A stretch of 42,331 bases of DNA. Source: Burkholderiaceae bacterium (GTDB lineage: Bacteria > Pseudomonadota > Gammaproteobacteria > Burkholderiales > Burkholderiaceae_D). A program made the translations under genes and the position numbers. The notes under the pieces were generated by a model. The model did not search any database. It had not been told where the DNA came from and saw nothing but the letters and a program-made list of their open reading frames with translations. The stretch lies in NCBI GenBank assembly GCA_030158675.1, contig JAOASL010000027.1, positions 1 to 42,331 of the forward strand, in the 5' to 3' direction. Positions 12,850 through 22,201 of the stretch are shown here, in pieces. Position 1 is the stretch's first letter. Every line of letters begins with the position of its first letter.

Positions 12850-13652
12850 TAGCGCATCATCAGGTTGCCAAGGCGGGGCAGCACGCGCGCGACGTTGTCC
12901 GACGTCTGGCGCGCTATATCTGCCAGCGGCTGGCCGCGCAACTCGGCCAGCACCGCAGCGATGCGGGGCAGCTGCGCAGGAGCGTTGATGCCCGGGTGCA
13001 GCCATGCGGGGGAAATATCGGGAGCATCGGTCTCGAGCACGATCGCGTTCGCCGGCAGAACGGCTGCCAGCCGGCGTATCTGCAGCGAGCGCGGAAAAGT
13101 CATCGCGCCGCCGAAGCCGAGCACAAAGTTCAGTTCAGTAAAAGCCTGCGCCTGCTGTTGGCTGCCATTGAATGCGTGCGCAATGCCGCCGGCGACGCGC
13201 ACGCGACGCAAATGCTTGAGCAGCACATCCTGCGAGCGGCGTACATGCAGGATCACCGGCAGGCCGAATGTACGTGCGATCTTCAACTGCTCGACATAGA
13301 AATACTCCTGCCGCTCGCGCAGCGGGCCTTCCTTCAATTCAGGAATGAAAAAGTCGAGACCGATTTCGCCGATGCCAACGAAACGCGGATCGGGCAACGC
13401 GGCAGCGACCTGCTCGCGCAGCACGTGCAGGTCGTGGTCGTCCGCCTGCTGCACGTACATCGGATGAATACCGAGCGCATACACGCACTGCGGCAGCGTG
13501 GCGGCGAGACGGGCAACCGCACCGAAGTTGGCCTTCGCAACGGCCGGCACCACGATCCAGCGCACGCCGGCCTCCGCGGCTTGCCGGGCAAGCGTCGCCG
13601 ATGTGTCGCCGAATTCGGCGGCGTCCAGATGGCAGTGGCTGTCGATCAGCAT
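12849..13652 (-). CDS. tatD: TatD-family metal-dependent deoxyribonuclease
   Basis: A 267-residue TIM-barrel hydrolase of the TatD family (Mg-dependent DNase / YcfH type). The N-terminal metal motif DSHCHLD is at residues 4-10, GEIGLDFF supplies a conserved Glu, and VILHVRRSQ and LETDAPDIS supply the later His and Asp ligands. It lies between lolD and comEC on the reverse strand. The stop codon shares one base with the proposed comEC start. Substrate is not evident; 3'-5' exonuclease repair or RNA turnover roles are known for relatives. Confidence 0.92.
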   Translation of the reverse strand: MLIDSHCHLDAAEFGDTSATLARQAAEAGVRWIVVPAVAKANFGAVARLAATLPQCVYALGIHPMYVQQADDHDLHVLREQVAAALPDPRFVGIGEIGLDFFIPELKEGPLRERQEYFYVEQLKIARTFGLPVILHVRRSQDVLLKHLRRVRVAGGIAHAFNGSQQQAQAFTELNFVLGFGGAMTFPRSLQIRRLAAVLPANAIVLETDAPDISPAWLHPGINAPAQLPRIAAVLAELRGQPLADIARQTSDNVARVLPRLGNLMMR

Positions 13653-13683
13653 CGTAGCACGCCGGCGCCGGTGCCGCTTCCGC

Positions 13684-14367
13684 TCAGGCCAGACCCTGCG
13701 CCGACAGATGCAGCACGCGATCGCAGCGCTGCGCCAGCTCGGGATCGTGCGTGACGATCACAAAGGCCGTGCCGAGCGTCTGCGACAGCTCGAGCATCAG
13801 ATCGAACACCTGATGCGCGGTGCCGCGGTCGAGGTTGCCGGTGGGCTCGTCAGCCAGCACGCAGGCCGGCTCGGTGACCAATGCGCGCGCGAGCGCGACG
13901 CGCTGGCGTTCGCCGCCGGACAGCTCGCCCGGCAGATGCGTCAGTCGAGCACCGAGGCCGACGCGCTCCAGCAAGGACGTCGCGGCCGCGCGCGCGTCGC
14001 GCTGTGACATGCGGCGGATCAGCAGCGGCATCGCGACATTGTCGAGTGCAGAAAATTCCGGCAGCAGATGATGAAACTGATAAACGAAGCCCAGCATGCG
14101 ATTGCGCAATGCGCCGCGATCGACTTCGGACAGCTGGCCGAAGCGCTGGCCCGCCAGCGTCACCTCGCCGCGGGTCGGCAAGTCGAGCCCGCCGAGCAGG
14201 TGCAGCAGCGTCGACTTGCCGGAGCCCGACACGCCAACGATCGCGATCCGCTCGCCGCGCCGCACGTCGAGGTGCACATTGTCCAGCACGGTCAGCGATT
14301 CGCGTCCCTGCGAGTAAGTCTTGCCCAGTTCGTGGCAGGCCAGTACGGTGTTCATGGTGTCATTCAT
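13684..14367 (-). CDS. lolD: Lipoprotein-releasing ABC transporter ATPase LolD
   Basis: The ATPase of the LolCDE complex that extracts outer-membrane lipoproteins from the inner membrane and passes them to LolA. It has 227 residues: Walker [10 protein letters not shown], the Q-loop region [12 protein letters not shown], signature LSGGERQRV, Walker [13 protein letters not shown] and the switch histidine in VTHDPE. The [10 protein letters not shown] style is diagnostic of LolD. The ATG at 14367 overlaps the end of lolC by eight bases and has GGAGG nine bases upstream. A second ATG twelve bases on is also possible. Confidence 0.95.
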   Translation of the reverse strand: MNDTMNTVLACHELGKTYSQGRESLTVLDNVHLDVRRGERIAIVGVSGSGKSTLLHLLGGLDLPTRGEVTLAGQRFGQLSEVDRGALRNRMLGFVYQFHHLLPEFSALDNVAMPLLIRRMSQRDARAAATSLLERVGLGARLTHLPGELSGGERQRVALARALVTEPACVLADEPTGNLDRGTAHQVFDLMLELSQTLGTAFVIVTHDPELAQRCDRVLHLSAQGLA

Positions 14368-15625
14368 AGCGCAGCGCCTCCGCAGGACGTACGCGCGCTG
14401 CGCGCCAGCTCGGATACAAAGTGGCAAGAAAAGCCAGCACGACCGCGATGCCACCGATGCGGATCACGTCAGGCCAGCGCAGGTCGGACGGCAAAGCCGA
14501 GATCAGGTACACGTCGCGCGGCAAGAACTGCACGCCCAGCAGGCCTTCGATGAACGGCACGATCACATCAATGTTCAGCGCTACCATCACGCCGAATGTC
14601 ACGCCGAGCGCGGTGCCGAGCAGGCCGACCAGACCGCCCTGAATCATGAAGATTTTCATGATCGAGCGCGGCGAAGCGCCCAGGGTGCGCAGGATCGCGA
14701 TATCGGCCTGCTTGTCCGTCACCGTCATCACCAGCGTCGACACCAGGTTGAACGCCGCGACCGCGATGATCAGCGTCAGGATGATGAACATCATCCGCTT
14801 CTCGGTCTGCACCGCAGCGAACCAGTTGCGGTTCTGCTGCGACCAGTCGCGCAGATACAGGTCGCCCTTGAGCATGGCGCCGAGTTCGGACGCCACTTCC
14901 GGCGCGCGCTGCATGTCGGCCACCTTCAGCCGCAAGCCGCTCGGCCCGGCCAGCCGGAACAGCCGCTCACCGTCTTCCAGATGAATGAAGGCCAGCGACG
15001 AATCGAACTCGTAATGGCCGGCTTCGAAGATACCAACCACGTTGAACTGCTTGAGCCGCGGCAGCACGCCAGCCGGCGTCACCTGCCCTTGCGGCGCGAT
15101 CAGCGTGAGCTTGTCGCCCAGGTGCAGCCGGAAGCTGCGCGCCATCTCGCTGCCAATCACGATATTGAATTCGCCGGGCCGCAGCGCATTCAGGCTGCCG
15201 CGCCGGACCTGGGACGCCACATCAGACACCTTCGGCTCTTCCGATGGCAGGATGCCGCGCACCATGACGCCGCGCACTGCATCATTGCGGGTGATCATCG
15301 CCTGACCGTCGACGAAAGGCGCGGCACCGCGCACCTGCGGATGTTTGCCCGCCTGCGTCGCCAGCGACTGCCAGTCCGGCAGGCTACCCGAACCATCGAA
15401 CAGTTCAACATGCGACAGCACCGACAACATGCGGTCGCGCACTTCTTTCTGGAAGCCGTTCATGACTGACAGCACGACGATCAGCGCGGCGACGCCGAGC
15501 GCGATGCCTGCCATGGAAATCAGGGAAATGAAGGAAATGAAGCTATTGCGTCCGCTGCGCCGGCCGGCGCGTGTGTAGCGCAGGCCGATCGTCCACTCGA
15601 AAGGCAGGTTGTTGAACAGGGCCAA
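14360..15625 (-). CDS. lolC: Lipoprotein-releasing system permease LolC/LolE
   Basis: Inner-membrane permease of the lipoprotein-releasing transporter. The N-terminal segment [15 protein letters not shown] precedes the first membrane helix ([19 protein letters not shown]). A large periplasmic MacB-like domain (about residues 60-260) and three C-terminal helices ([19 protein letters not shown] and others) follow, ending in [10 protein letters not shown]. There is no ATG at the expected start. TTG at 15625 is chosen because GGAG lies six bases ahead of it; TTG at 15649 and GTG at 15637 are alternatives. Only one permease gene is present next to lolD, as in many betaproteobacteria where one LolC-type protein may form a homodimer. 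Confidence 0.9.
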   Translation of the reverse strand: MALFNNLPFEWTIGLRYTRAGRRSGRNSFISFISLISMAGIALGVAALIVVLSVMNGFQKEVRDRMLSVLSHVELFDGSGSLPDWQSLATQAGKHPQVRGAAPFVDGQAMITRNDAVRGVMVRGILPSEEPKVSDVASQVRRGSLNALRPGEFNIVIGSEMARSFRLHLGDKLTLIAPQGQVTPAGVLPRLKQFNVVGIFEAGHYEFDSSLAFIHLEDGERLFRLAGPSGLRLKVADMQRAPEVASELGAMLKGDLYLRDWSQQNRNWFAAVQTEKRMMFIILTLIIAVAAFNLVSTLVMTVTDKQADIAILRTLGASPRSIMKIFMIQGGLVGLLGTALGVTFGVMVALNIDVIVPFIEGLLGVQFLPRDVYLISALPSDLRWPDVIRIGGIAVVLAFLATLYPSWRAARVRPAEALRYE

Positions 15626-15722
15626 GCGGTGCTCCACTGGATTTGACAAGACGGCAGTTTGCCATAGTCAAGGCGTCAGAACAAAAGGCAGGCGCGGCGC
15701 GCAGTGGTTTCCGCGAAGGCTC

Positions 15723-15728
15723 TACAAT
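15723..15728 (+). promoter_or_regulatory. Putative -10 element just before the RpfE-family gene
   Basis: TACAAT lies only eight bases upstream of the ATG at 15737. If used, transcription would begin about at the start codon and the message would be leaderless or nearly so. No good -35 box is visible. Position is seen; use as a promoter is inference. Confidence 0.35.
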
Positions 15729-15736
15729 GGCGCGCC

Positions 15737-16699
15737 ATGTCCGCTACCACCCTGCTCCTGCCGTTCGCCCTGCCGCCGGCCGAACACGCGAAAGACCTGC
15801 TGGCCGCACTCGATGCACCGGCGCTGGCGTGCCTGCTGGCGCGTGCGCAGCCGGGTCGCCGCCAAGACAGCGAGCCCTTCGCGGCCGCCCTGCCGCACGA
15901 GGCGCTGCTGGCGAACGCCAGCGCCGACAACAGTCCGACGGTGGCGCATGCATTGATGCAAAACCTGGGATTGACACCGCCCGACGGACACTGGTTCGTG
16001 CTGCAACCGGTGCATTTTCATGTCGCGCGCGATCATCTGGTGCTGACCGACCTCCGGCAGCTCGATCTCGACGACACGCAGTCACGCGACCTGTTCAATG
16101 CCGCACAGCCACTGTTCGAAGAACTCGGCCATGCCGTTCGCTTCGGCAATGCCCGCTACTGGTTCCTGCAAGCCGCCGCATGGCGCGACTTGCGTACCTG
16201 CACGCCCGATGCGGCTGCCGGCCACAACGTCGATATCTGGCTGCCACGCGGCACCGATGAACGCGGCTGGCGCAGGTTGCACAACGAAGTGCAGATGCTG
16301 TGGCACACGCACCCGCTGAATGAGCAGCGCGAAGCGCGCGGCCAGCGCCGCGTCAATGCGCTGTGGCTGTGGGGCGGCAGCAGCACGCAGGATGCCTGGC
16401 CGCAGCGCTACGCACAGATACTGGCCGGTGCCCCGGTCGTCACGACCGACACCGACACACGATTCGACGATGCCCCAGTCGCCAGCGCGCTGGCCGGCGA
16501 CTGGGGTAGCTGGCTGGCGGCGATGCAGGGCATCGAAACACGCCATGCAGCGCCGCTGCTCGACGCGCTGCGTTCCGGCGCCAGTACGCGTGTCATCCTG
16601 CAGCTGACCGATGCACAGCGCGTGCGCGAATGGCAGGTGAGCCGCGCCGGCGTGAGAAAATTCTGGCGTACGCCTTCGCTGGCGCGCCTTGCCGGCTGA
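15737..16699 (+). CDS. RpfE-family protein (phosphoglycerate mutase-like, COG4255)
   Basis: A 320-residue cytoplasmic protein that resembles the RpfE family, often labelled cofactor-independent phosphoglycerate mutase-like or regulatory protein. Recognisable pieces are PPDGHWFVLQPVHFHVARDHLVL, NEVQMLWHTHPLNEQRE and RRVNALWLWGGSS. The ATG at 15737 is preferred to one at 15704 because it gives the usual N-terminus MSATTLLLPFALPP. It is followed 64 bases later by recJ. In Xanthomonas rpfE also neighbours recJ, prfB and lysS, which supports the assignment. The biochemical role is not known. The family does not carry a full alkaline-phosphatase-like metal site that I can see here, so I do not call it an enzyme. 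Confidence 0.75.
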   Translation: MSATTLLLPFALPPAEHAKDLLAALDAPALACLLARAQPGRRQDSEPFAAALPHEALLANASADNSPTVAHALMQNLGLTPPDGHWFVLQPVHFHVARDHLVLTDLRQLDLDDTQSRDLFNAAQPLFEELGHAVRFGNARYWFLQAAAWRDLRTCTPDAAAGHNVDIWLPRGTDERGWRRLHNEVQMLWHTHPLNEQREARGQRRVNALWLWGGSSTQDAWPQRYAQILAGAPVVTTDTDTRFDDAPVASALAGDWGSWLAAMQGIETRHAAPLLDALRSGASTRVILQLTDAQRVREWQVSRAGVRKFWRTPSLARLAG

Positions 16700-16763
16700 A
16701 TCCCGGCGTCCGTATTTCAGCAGCCACATTCCTGCCACCCCATAGCCACGCAAAGCCCCGCCG

Positions 16764-18461
16764 ATGACCCGTCTCGCCACACGCCCTTACTCTATCCGTC
16801 AGGCTGAATTGCTCGCCCAGCAGGGCCTGCACCCGGTGATGGCGCGGCTGATGGCGGCGCGCGGGCTGCGTGAAATAACCGAACTCGCCACCGGGCTGGA
16901 CGCGCTGATCCGGCCGGGTGCGCTCACGCATGTTGAGCGCGCGGCCAGCTTCCTCGCCGATGCGATCGATGCCGGCCAGCGGCTGGTGATCGTCGCTGAC
17001 TATGACTGCGACGGCGCAACCGCCTGCGCCGTCGCGATCCGCGGATTGCGAGCGCTCGGCGCGAATGTCGATTACATCGTGCCGAACCGCTTTGACTACG
17101 GCTACGGCCTGACGCCGGAAATCGTCGAGCTGACCGCGCGTGAGAAATCGCCCGACATCATCATCACCGTCGACAACGGCATTGCCAGCATTGCCGGCGT
17201 GGCCGAGGCGAACCGGCGCGGCATCCCGGTGGTCGTGACCGACCATCATCTGCCGGCTGCGGAACTGCCGGCTGCTGCCGTGATCGTCAATCCGAACCAG
17301 CCGGGCTGCGGCTTCCCGAGCAAAAATCTCGCGGGCGTCGGCGTGATGTTCTACACGCTGCTAGCGCTACGCGCTGAGCTGCGCCAGCGCGGCCGCTTCG
17401 ACGCCGACACGCAACCACGACTGGATACACTGCTTGATCTGGTTGCACTCGGCACCGTGGCCGACGTGGTGAAACTTGACGCGAACAATCGCGTACTGGT
17501 TGCGCAGGGCTTGAAACGTATTCGCGCCGGTCGCGCGCATCCTGGCATCGCCGCATTATTTTCGGTGGCCGCCCGTGACGTGCATCGCGCGACCCCGTTC
17601 GACCTCGCATTTGCGGCAGGACCGCGGCTGAACGCGGCAGGACGGCTGGCCGACATGTCGCTCGGTATCGAATGCCTGCTGACGGACGACAGTACCCGCG
17701 CCTGGGACATCGCACGCCAGCTGGAGTCGATCAACCGCGAACGGCGCGAGATCGAAGCTGACATGCAAGAGGCGGCACTGGTATCGCTGGAGCACATCGA
17801 CCCGCGCGACAACGCAACGCTGACCTTATTTAATCCCGACTGGCATCAGGGCGTGATCGGCATCGTCGCGTCACGGCTGAAGGAAAAATTCTATCGACCG
17901 ACCATCACCTTCGCCCGGGCCAGCGACGGCATGATCAAAGGCTCGGGCCGCTCGATTCCGGGCTTTCATCTGCGCGATGCACTCGACCTGGTGTACAAAC
18001 GCCATCCGCAGCTGATCGACAAATTCGGCGGCCACGCCATGGCCGCCGGCCTGTCGCTGCGTGAGTCGGACTTCGACGCATTCGCGCAGGCCTTCGAGCA
18101 GGTCGGCCGCGAATGGCTGACAGCAGCCGAGCTTGAACATGTGCTCGAGACCGACGGTCCGCTCGAGGCTGAATACTTCAGTCTCGATTTTATCGCGCTG
18201 CTCGACCAGCAGGTCTGGGGACAAGGCTTCGCGCCGCCGCTGTTCTGCGATGAGTTCCGCGTGCTGAATCAGCGCGTGCTGAAAGAGCGCCACCTGAAAC
18301 TGCAGCTGGAAAAAGACGGACGCCGCTTCGACGCCATCTGGTTCAATCACGCCGACGGTCTGCCGTCCCGCGTTCGCGCCGCATTCCGGCTGGATGCGAA
18401 TGAATTCAATGGCCGCACCTCGGTCCAGCTGATGCTTGAGTTCGCCGAAGCGGCGGACTGA
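16764..18461 (+). CDS. recJ: Single-stranded-DNA-specific exonuclease RecJ
   Basis: A 5'-3' single-strand exonuclease of the RecF recombination and mismatch repair pathways. The 565-residue protein has the DHH phosphoesterase core: VIVADYDCDGATA, ITVDNGIAS and VVTDHHLP. Next come LVALGTVADVV, the DHHA1 region with GRSIPGFHLRDAL and KFGGHAMAAGLSL, and a C-terminal OB-fold segment. Its length is normal (about 560-580). It is the last conserved gene before the accessory islet; a 240-base gap separates it from the first islet gene. Confidence 0.95.
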   Translation: MTRLATRPYSIRQAELLAQQGLHPVMARLMAARGLREITELATGLDALIRPGALTHVERAASFLADAIDAGQRLVIVADYDCDGATACAVAIRGLRALGANVDYIVPNRFDYGYGLTPEIVELTAREKSPDIIITVDNGIASIAGVAEANRRGIPVVVTDHHLPAAELPAAAVIVNPNQPGCGFPSKNLAGVGVMFYTLLALRAELRQRGRFDADTQPRLDTLLDLVALGTVADVVKLDANNRVLVAQGLKRIRAGRAHPGIAALFSVAARDVHRATPFDLAFAAGPRLNAAGRLADMSLGIECLLTDDSTRAWDIARQLESINRERREIEADMQEAALVSLEHIDPRDNATLTLFNPDWHQGVIGIVASRLKEKFYRPTITFARASDGMIKGSGRSIPGFHLRDALDLVYKRHPQLIDKFGGHAMAAGLSLRESDFDAFAQAFEQVGREWLTAAELEHVLETDGPLEAEYFSLDFIALLDQQVWGQGFAPPLFCDEFRVLNQRVLKERHLKLQLEKDGRRFDAIWFNHADGLPSRVRAAFRLDANEFNGRTSVQLMLEFAEAAD

Positions 18462-18557
18462 ACGCTCTCTGCGCACGGTCGCTGCGCAATTTTCCGCCAA
18501 CTGAACACCGCTCGTCACCGACGCGGTGCGTTCAGCGTGCGCTAGGCCTGTGACAAT

Positions 18558-18575
18558 TCCGGTTAGTGCACCGGA
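18558..18575. promoter_or_regulatory. Inverted repeat upstream of the first islet gene
   Basis: TCCGGT and ACCGGA flank a six-base centre (TAGTGC) about 130 bases upstream of the first islet gene. It is a perfect 6-bp dyad in the 240-base gap after recJ and could be an operator. No convincing sigma-70 promoter pair, and no canonical PIP or hrp box, was seen in the gap 18462-18701. The regulatory reading is a guess. Confidence 0.25.
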
Positions 18576-18687
18576 TTACTTTTCAAATCGCCCGACACTG
18601 CCGACTATGCAACGACACACCTGAGCAATGCGCCGGTTGACCGGCCGCATTTCGCAAAAAACCGTTCGACCAGGAGGACCGCGCAAC

Positions 18688-18705
18688 ATGCGAGGCAAGC
18701 GATGA
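18688..18705 (+). other. Possible five-codon leader ORF overlapping the effector start
   Basis: AGGAGG at 18672-18677 is ten bases ahead of an ATG at 18688 that opens a tiny frame encoding MRGKR. Its stop TGA overlaps the effector ATG in the sequence ATGA at 18702-18705. The effector has its own weaker GAGG at 18692-18695. The layout would couple effector translation to the leader, or the strong AGGAGG may simply serve the effector from a distance. Confidence 0.3.
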
Positions 18706-21656
18706 GACCCAGCATAACCACTGGCGCGCCGGCACGCTTATCGGGTTCCGCACAGGTGGATCCTATTCCGGCACGCAGCGCCACACCAGGCGCGGCCGAC
18801 AAATCGACGGGTACGCCGCCGCCTGCGACACGGGACAGCAGCGCAGCCCAAAAGACGGCGACCGACGCGACGACTTACATCAAGAACCTCGCCACCACGA
18901 TCAAGACACTCGAGCGGCGCGACCAGGCACGCATGAACAAGGAACTGCTGCTCATCCAGAACGCTGTCACCATACTGAACGACCTGGTGTCGCCGTCACC
19001 CAGTGGACGCTATCAGTTATCCGACCTGCGTATTCTCCAGGCGCTGCTGCAGGCGTCGGCGCAGACCCCGTCAGGAGCGCGCCACAAGCACATCTTGTCC
19101 GCAAGACCGCCGAGCGCGTCGCTCCTGGATGCGCAGCAGCGCCTGCAAACGCTGAAAAGCTTTGTCATCGGCTGCATTACAGAAAAGGTCGCGCACGACC
19201 GGGCCGGAGACGTTCTGGAATCTGCCAACACCCTCTTGCTGAAAGGCCTGGCGCTGGGCGTTCCGGTGACACAGCAAGTGACTGCCTGCAGCCAGGCCAT
19301 TGCCAATATCGAAGAAACCATCGCGTCCCTCGATTCTCAGCACACCAGTGATACGGGCATCAGCAAGGTGACGCTGCTGAAAGCCAGCACCCTGCAGGCG
19401 ATCAGCCGGCAACTGACCGAGCTCGAAGCAGCGCGCGACGCCCTCAAGGGCCTGAAATTCAACCTGACGAACTACCAGAGTCCGGATTCCGTCATCAGCG
19501 TCTGCCACGCAAAAAAAATAGAGATCGAAGCCGCATACCGTGCAATTCCCGACTTGGAGGCCAATGCGACGCTCTTGTCCTTCCTTGCGCATCGCCACGC
19601 TCATTTCGAAGAAATAGCGTGCAATCCGGCAGGTCATGACGGCCCCGAATTGCTCGGCAAGCCGGAACTCACCGGGCCGGCCGCCTGGCTTAATTTTTCC
19701 GAGGCCTCCGCCAGAAAGGCCGCTGTCAAAGCTACTGCAAACCGCCTGTGGAAAGCCCTGTCAGCGGAAGGTGCTGACATCGCGGCACTGGCGAAACAAG
19801 TCAAAACGGACCAGTTTCCTGAGCGTGCCTTGCTGGTCGAGCTGATGAAGCGCGCCACCGAGGTCAAGGATGCGCGCGCCGAGTTTGGCGATTCGCTTGA
19901 CCAGACCTTACGCTCCAAGTTCTGGGCGCCGGTCAAAAGCACTTTCGGTCTGCCGATTTCCGACGGTACCGATGGCAGCGTGAAACTGGCCAGCGTGACA
20001 ACCCGACTGGATTGCGAGGGCAGCGTGCTCACGGACAGCCGCAAGCTACAGGTGCTGTCGACCGGGTCGGCCCTGACCACTGCGACTCTGAATGAATTCC
20101 ACAATCCGCCCGTCGATGGCCAACCGCGCACCACCGGTGGCATACGTTCGCGCAGCACAACCGAGGACAAGCACCCGACGATGGCTGCGCATACACGCTG
20201 CAGCGTGAATGACAAAGAAGTGTTCGGCGCAACGCGCACCGGCGTGCACCACGCCTATGGCCTGACGGGCAAATACTGGAAAAAACAGACACCGACGGAC
20301 TGCGCCGCCAAGATTCGCCAGCTGGTCGGGCCGCCGACATGGCAGGTCACCCGCGTAGCGATGAATCAGGCACCGGTCGCAGCAGCGTCGGCTCCCGGCA
20401 AAGCTGTCACGAATCAGGGATACGAGGACGCCATGACAGCCGTCGTTGACTATCTGACCAGCACGCGGCACGGGAAAGCTATCCTGGCCTCACTCAAGCC
20501 TGCCTTGACTGCCGGAAGCTCGTCGGCGGTACTGCGGACGGCTGCACGCGACGCCGCAAGCGAACTGCTCTCCGGCAAAGCGCTGGACGGCGACCGCCTG
20601 TTATCCAAAATAGCGATCAACTGTGTGCCACTGCAGCGCGCACTGCAACGGCAGGCCGGCCTGAATCGCGCCCGAGAAACGCTGTTGCTGGAGATCGCAC
20701 GCAATCCCGAGTTTATGGCTCGCATAGCGCGGGGCGAACCAATCAACCTGGTATCGATTTCCCTGCTGTCACCCGACAGCTTTCGGCAAAGCCTGTTCGA
20801 TGTATTTCACCTTGACGGCTTCAATGAACAGGAAATGCTGGACATGCATCTGCAGGCATGGAGCGATCTGCAAAAAGAAATCGACGAAGGTGGCATCGAG
20901 ATCAATGGCAAACAACTGAAGGCAGAAATCCTGACGATGAATTTCGGCGTCAACGTGAATGCGTTCCATTCGCTGGCCGATCAGCCGGTGATAGGTGAAG
21001 CCATCAGTGGCTTCGAATACGCGAACTCGCATGCCAATCATGCGGCGCTGAACCGTCTGATCGGTATCGACCAGACGGCGGCAGCAAACAATTCGATGCT
21101 TGACGAATACCTGGCAAGGCAGGCCGAAAAACTGGAGGCTGCGACCACGCCGGAAGAAATGGACGCTCTCAACCACGACATCAAGATCGCCATCGAACTC
21201 AGCCGTCAGATCGCGGCGCTGTACCAGCGTGACTTCTACAAACTAGCGGGAAACGATCCTTACAAGATTGCATCCCGAATCGCCGTGCTGTCGTACTTGT
21301 TCGGTGGCGGCACGACGTTCAATTGCAAGAGCGGCAAGGATCGTACCGGGCAGCTGGACACAGAAGCGAAATTCCTCGCCATCCAGATCGCCACGACCGG
21401 CGAGGTGCCCGCGCCTGATGCAGAAAGATCCACGCTGGAAAAGCGCCAGCTGGTCGCGCTGACTTTTTTCGACGAATCGCGTACCCGAATTCAGCAATAC
21501 AGCACCGGTTATATGGGATCGAAACTGGATGGCGTACCGGCAGTGTTCTGGAACCTGTTGCCGGAAATTCAAGCCCGCGGCAACGCGTTCAAGACTGCGC
21601 TGGCAAAGGTGCGGAAAGAATTCATCGGCAATGCAGGACACACCGGAAACATGTAA
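18702..21656 (+). CDS. SopB/IpgD-like inositol phosphate phosphatase, candidate type III effector
   Basis: A 984-residue protein with the hallmarks of the SopB/IpgD family of type III secreted phosphoinositide phosphatases, which act inside eukaryotic host cells. The CX5R active site CKSGKDRTG starts at C875 (R881). The family's upstream motif appears as NFGVNVNAF at 747-755, and the downstream block [12 protein letters not shown] follows the active site. The C-terminal ~480 residues form the phosphatase region. The first ~60 residues are Ser/Thr/Ala/Pro-rich without a signal peptide, as expected for a type III signal. Residues 60-330 are mostly helical, with NYQSPDS at N257 shared with the second SopB-like protein. 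SopB is about 560 residues, so this one has a long N-terminal extension. A CesT-type chaperone gene follows 56 bases later, as sigE follows sopB and ipgE follows ipgD. Secretion and substrate are inferred. Confidence 0.8.
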   Translation: MRPSITTGAPARLSGSAQVDPIPARSATPGAADKSTGTPPPATRDSSAAQKTATDATTYIKNLATTIKTLERRDQARMNKELLLIQNAVTILNDLVSPSPSGRYQLSDLRILQALLQASAQTPSGARHKHILSARPPSASLLDAQQRLQTLKSFVIGCITEKVAHDRAGDVLESANTLLLKGLALGVPVTQQVTACSQAIANIEETIASLDSQHTSDTGISKVTLLKASTLQAISRQLTELEAARDALKGLKFNLTNYQSPDSVISVCHAKKIEIEAAYRAIPDLEANATLLSFLAHRHAHFEEIACNPAGHDGPELLGKPELTGPAAWLNFSEASARKAAVKATANRLWKALSAEGADIAALAKQVKTDQFPERALLVELMKRATEVKDARAEFGDSLDQTLRSKFWAPVKSTFGLPISDGTDGSVKLASVTTRLDCEGSVLTDSRKLQVLSTGSALTTATLNEFHNPPVDGQPRTTGGIRSRSTTEDKHPTMAAHTRCSVNDKEVFGATRTGVHHAYGLTGKYWKKQTPTDCAAKIRQLVGPPTWQVTRVAMNQAPVAAASAPGKAVTNQGYEDAMTAVVDYLTSTRHGKAILASLKPALTAGSSSAVLRTAARDAASELLSGKALDGDRLLSKIAINCVPLQRALQRQAGLNRARETLLLEIARNPEFMARIARGEPINLVSISLLSPDSFRQSLFDVFHLDGFNEQEMLDMHLQAWSDLQKEIDEGGIEINGKQLKAEILTMNFGVNVNAFHSLADQPVIGEAISGFEYANSHANHAALNRLIGIDQTAAANNSMLDEYLARQAEKLEAATTPEEMDALNHDIKIAIELSRQIAALYQRDFYKLAGNDPYKIASRIAVLSYLFGGGTTFNCKSGKDRTGQLDTEAKFLAIQIATTGEVPAPDAERSTLEKRQLVALTFFDESRTRIQQYSTGYMGSKLDGVPAVFWNLLPEIQARGNAFKTALAKVRKEFIGNAGHTGNM

Positions 21657-21712
21657 ACCAGCTGCGCCGCCCGGATTGACAGCAGCGCACGCAGCGTAGC
21701 GGAGAACAAGCG

Positions 21713-22198
21713 ATGAAGCACGCAAAAAAAGTCATCAACCAGTGGCTGGCACAACGCATACCCGGCGCAAAGCTCGATGCGTCCGGTATCGCAGTGATCC
21801 GCCGCGACGACGACACCGCCATTGTTCTGGAAGTGCCCCCCGACAGCGAGATCTGCCATCTGTGCGCGCTGGTCAGTCCGCTGCCCGAGGGCGCGCGCGA
21901 AGCCGCCTTGCTGGCCGCACTCGAACTGAACCGCTTTGGTCGGCCTCTCGGCGGCTGCTGGCTGGCATGGGAAGACGACGTGCAGATGCTGACGCTGTGT
22001 CACAACGTGCTGGTGCCTGCCACCGATGCGATCGGCTTCGGCAATACGCTCGACAATTTCCTGATGGCGCTCGATATCGCACGCGAACAACTGCGGGTGC
22101 GGGAGCCGGCGGACAGGGCTATCGATATGACGGTTGACGCAATTGCCGAGGAATCCACTGAGTTATCAGGCAAAAAATACATCCCTCCGGAGGAATGA
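21713..22198 (+). CDS. CesT-type type III secretion chaperone, copy 1
   Basis: A 161-residue acidic protein resembling the CesT/SigE/DspF class of small type III effector chaperones. The pattern is an N-terminal helix (VINQWLAQRI), then strands with GIAVIRRDDDTAIVLEVP, a LCALVSPLPEGAREAALLAALELN helix, a WLAWEDDVQMLTLCHNVL strand pair, and a long C-terminal helix (FLMALDIAREQL). GGAG stands eight bases before the ATG. It lies directly behind the SopB-like gene, so it is the likely chaperone for that effector. Residues 17-128 are identical to copy 2, while the N-terminus and the tail differ. The family call rests on fold pattern, size and gene order rather than a sharp motif. Confidence 0.75.
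   Translation: MKHAKKVINQWLAQRIPGAKLDASGIAVIRRDDDTAIVLEVPPDSEICHLCALVSPLPEGAREAALLAALELNRFGRPLGGCWLAWEDDVQMLTLCHNVLVPATDAIGFGNTLDNFLMALDIAREQLRVREPADRAIDMTVDAIAEESTELSGKKYIPPEE
21761..22098 (+). repeat. 338-bp direct repeat, copy A (inside chaperone 1)
   Basis: This stretch is repeated at 22826-23163, offset 1065 bases, with a single difference (G at 21781 against A at 22846, silent). The sequence diverges abruptly on both sides. It covers the chaperone core. Such sharp borders fit a recent gene conversion or a partial duplication. Confidence 0.95.
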
Positions 22199-22201
22199 GC
22201 T

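Noticed and set aside
18651-18668. Two TTCG repeats upstream of the first effector, like a plant-inducible promoter (PIP/hrpII) box
   Set aside because: The spacing is 10 bases instead of the 15-16 needed, so it is not a valid PIP or hrpII box.
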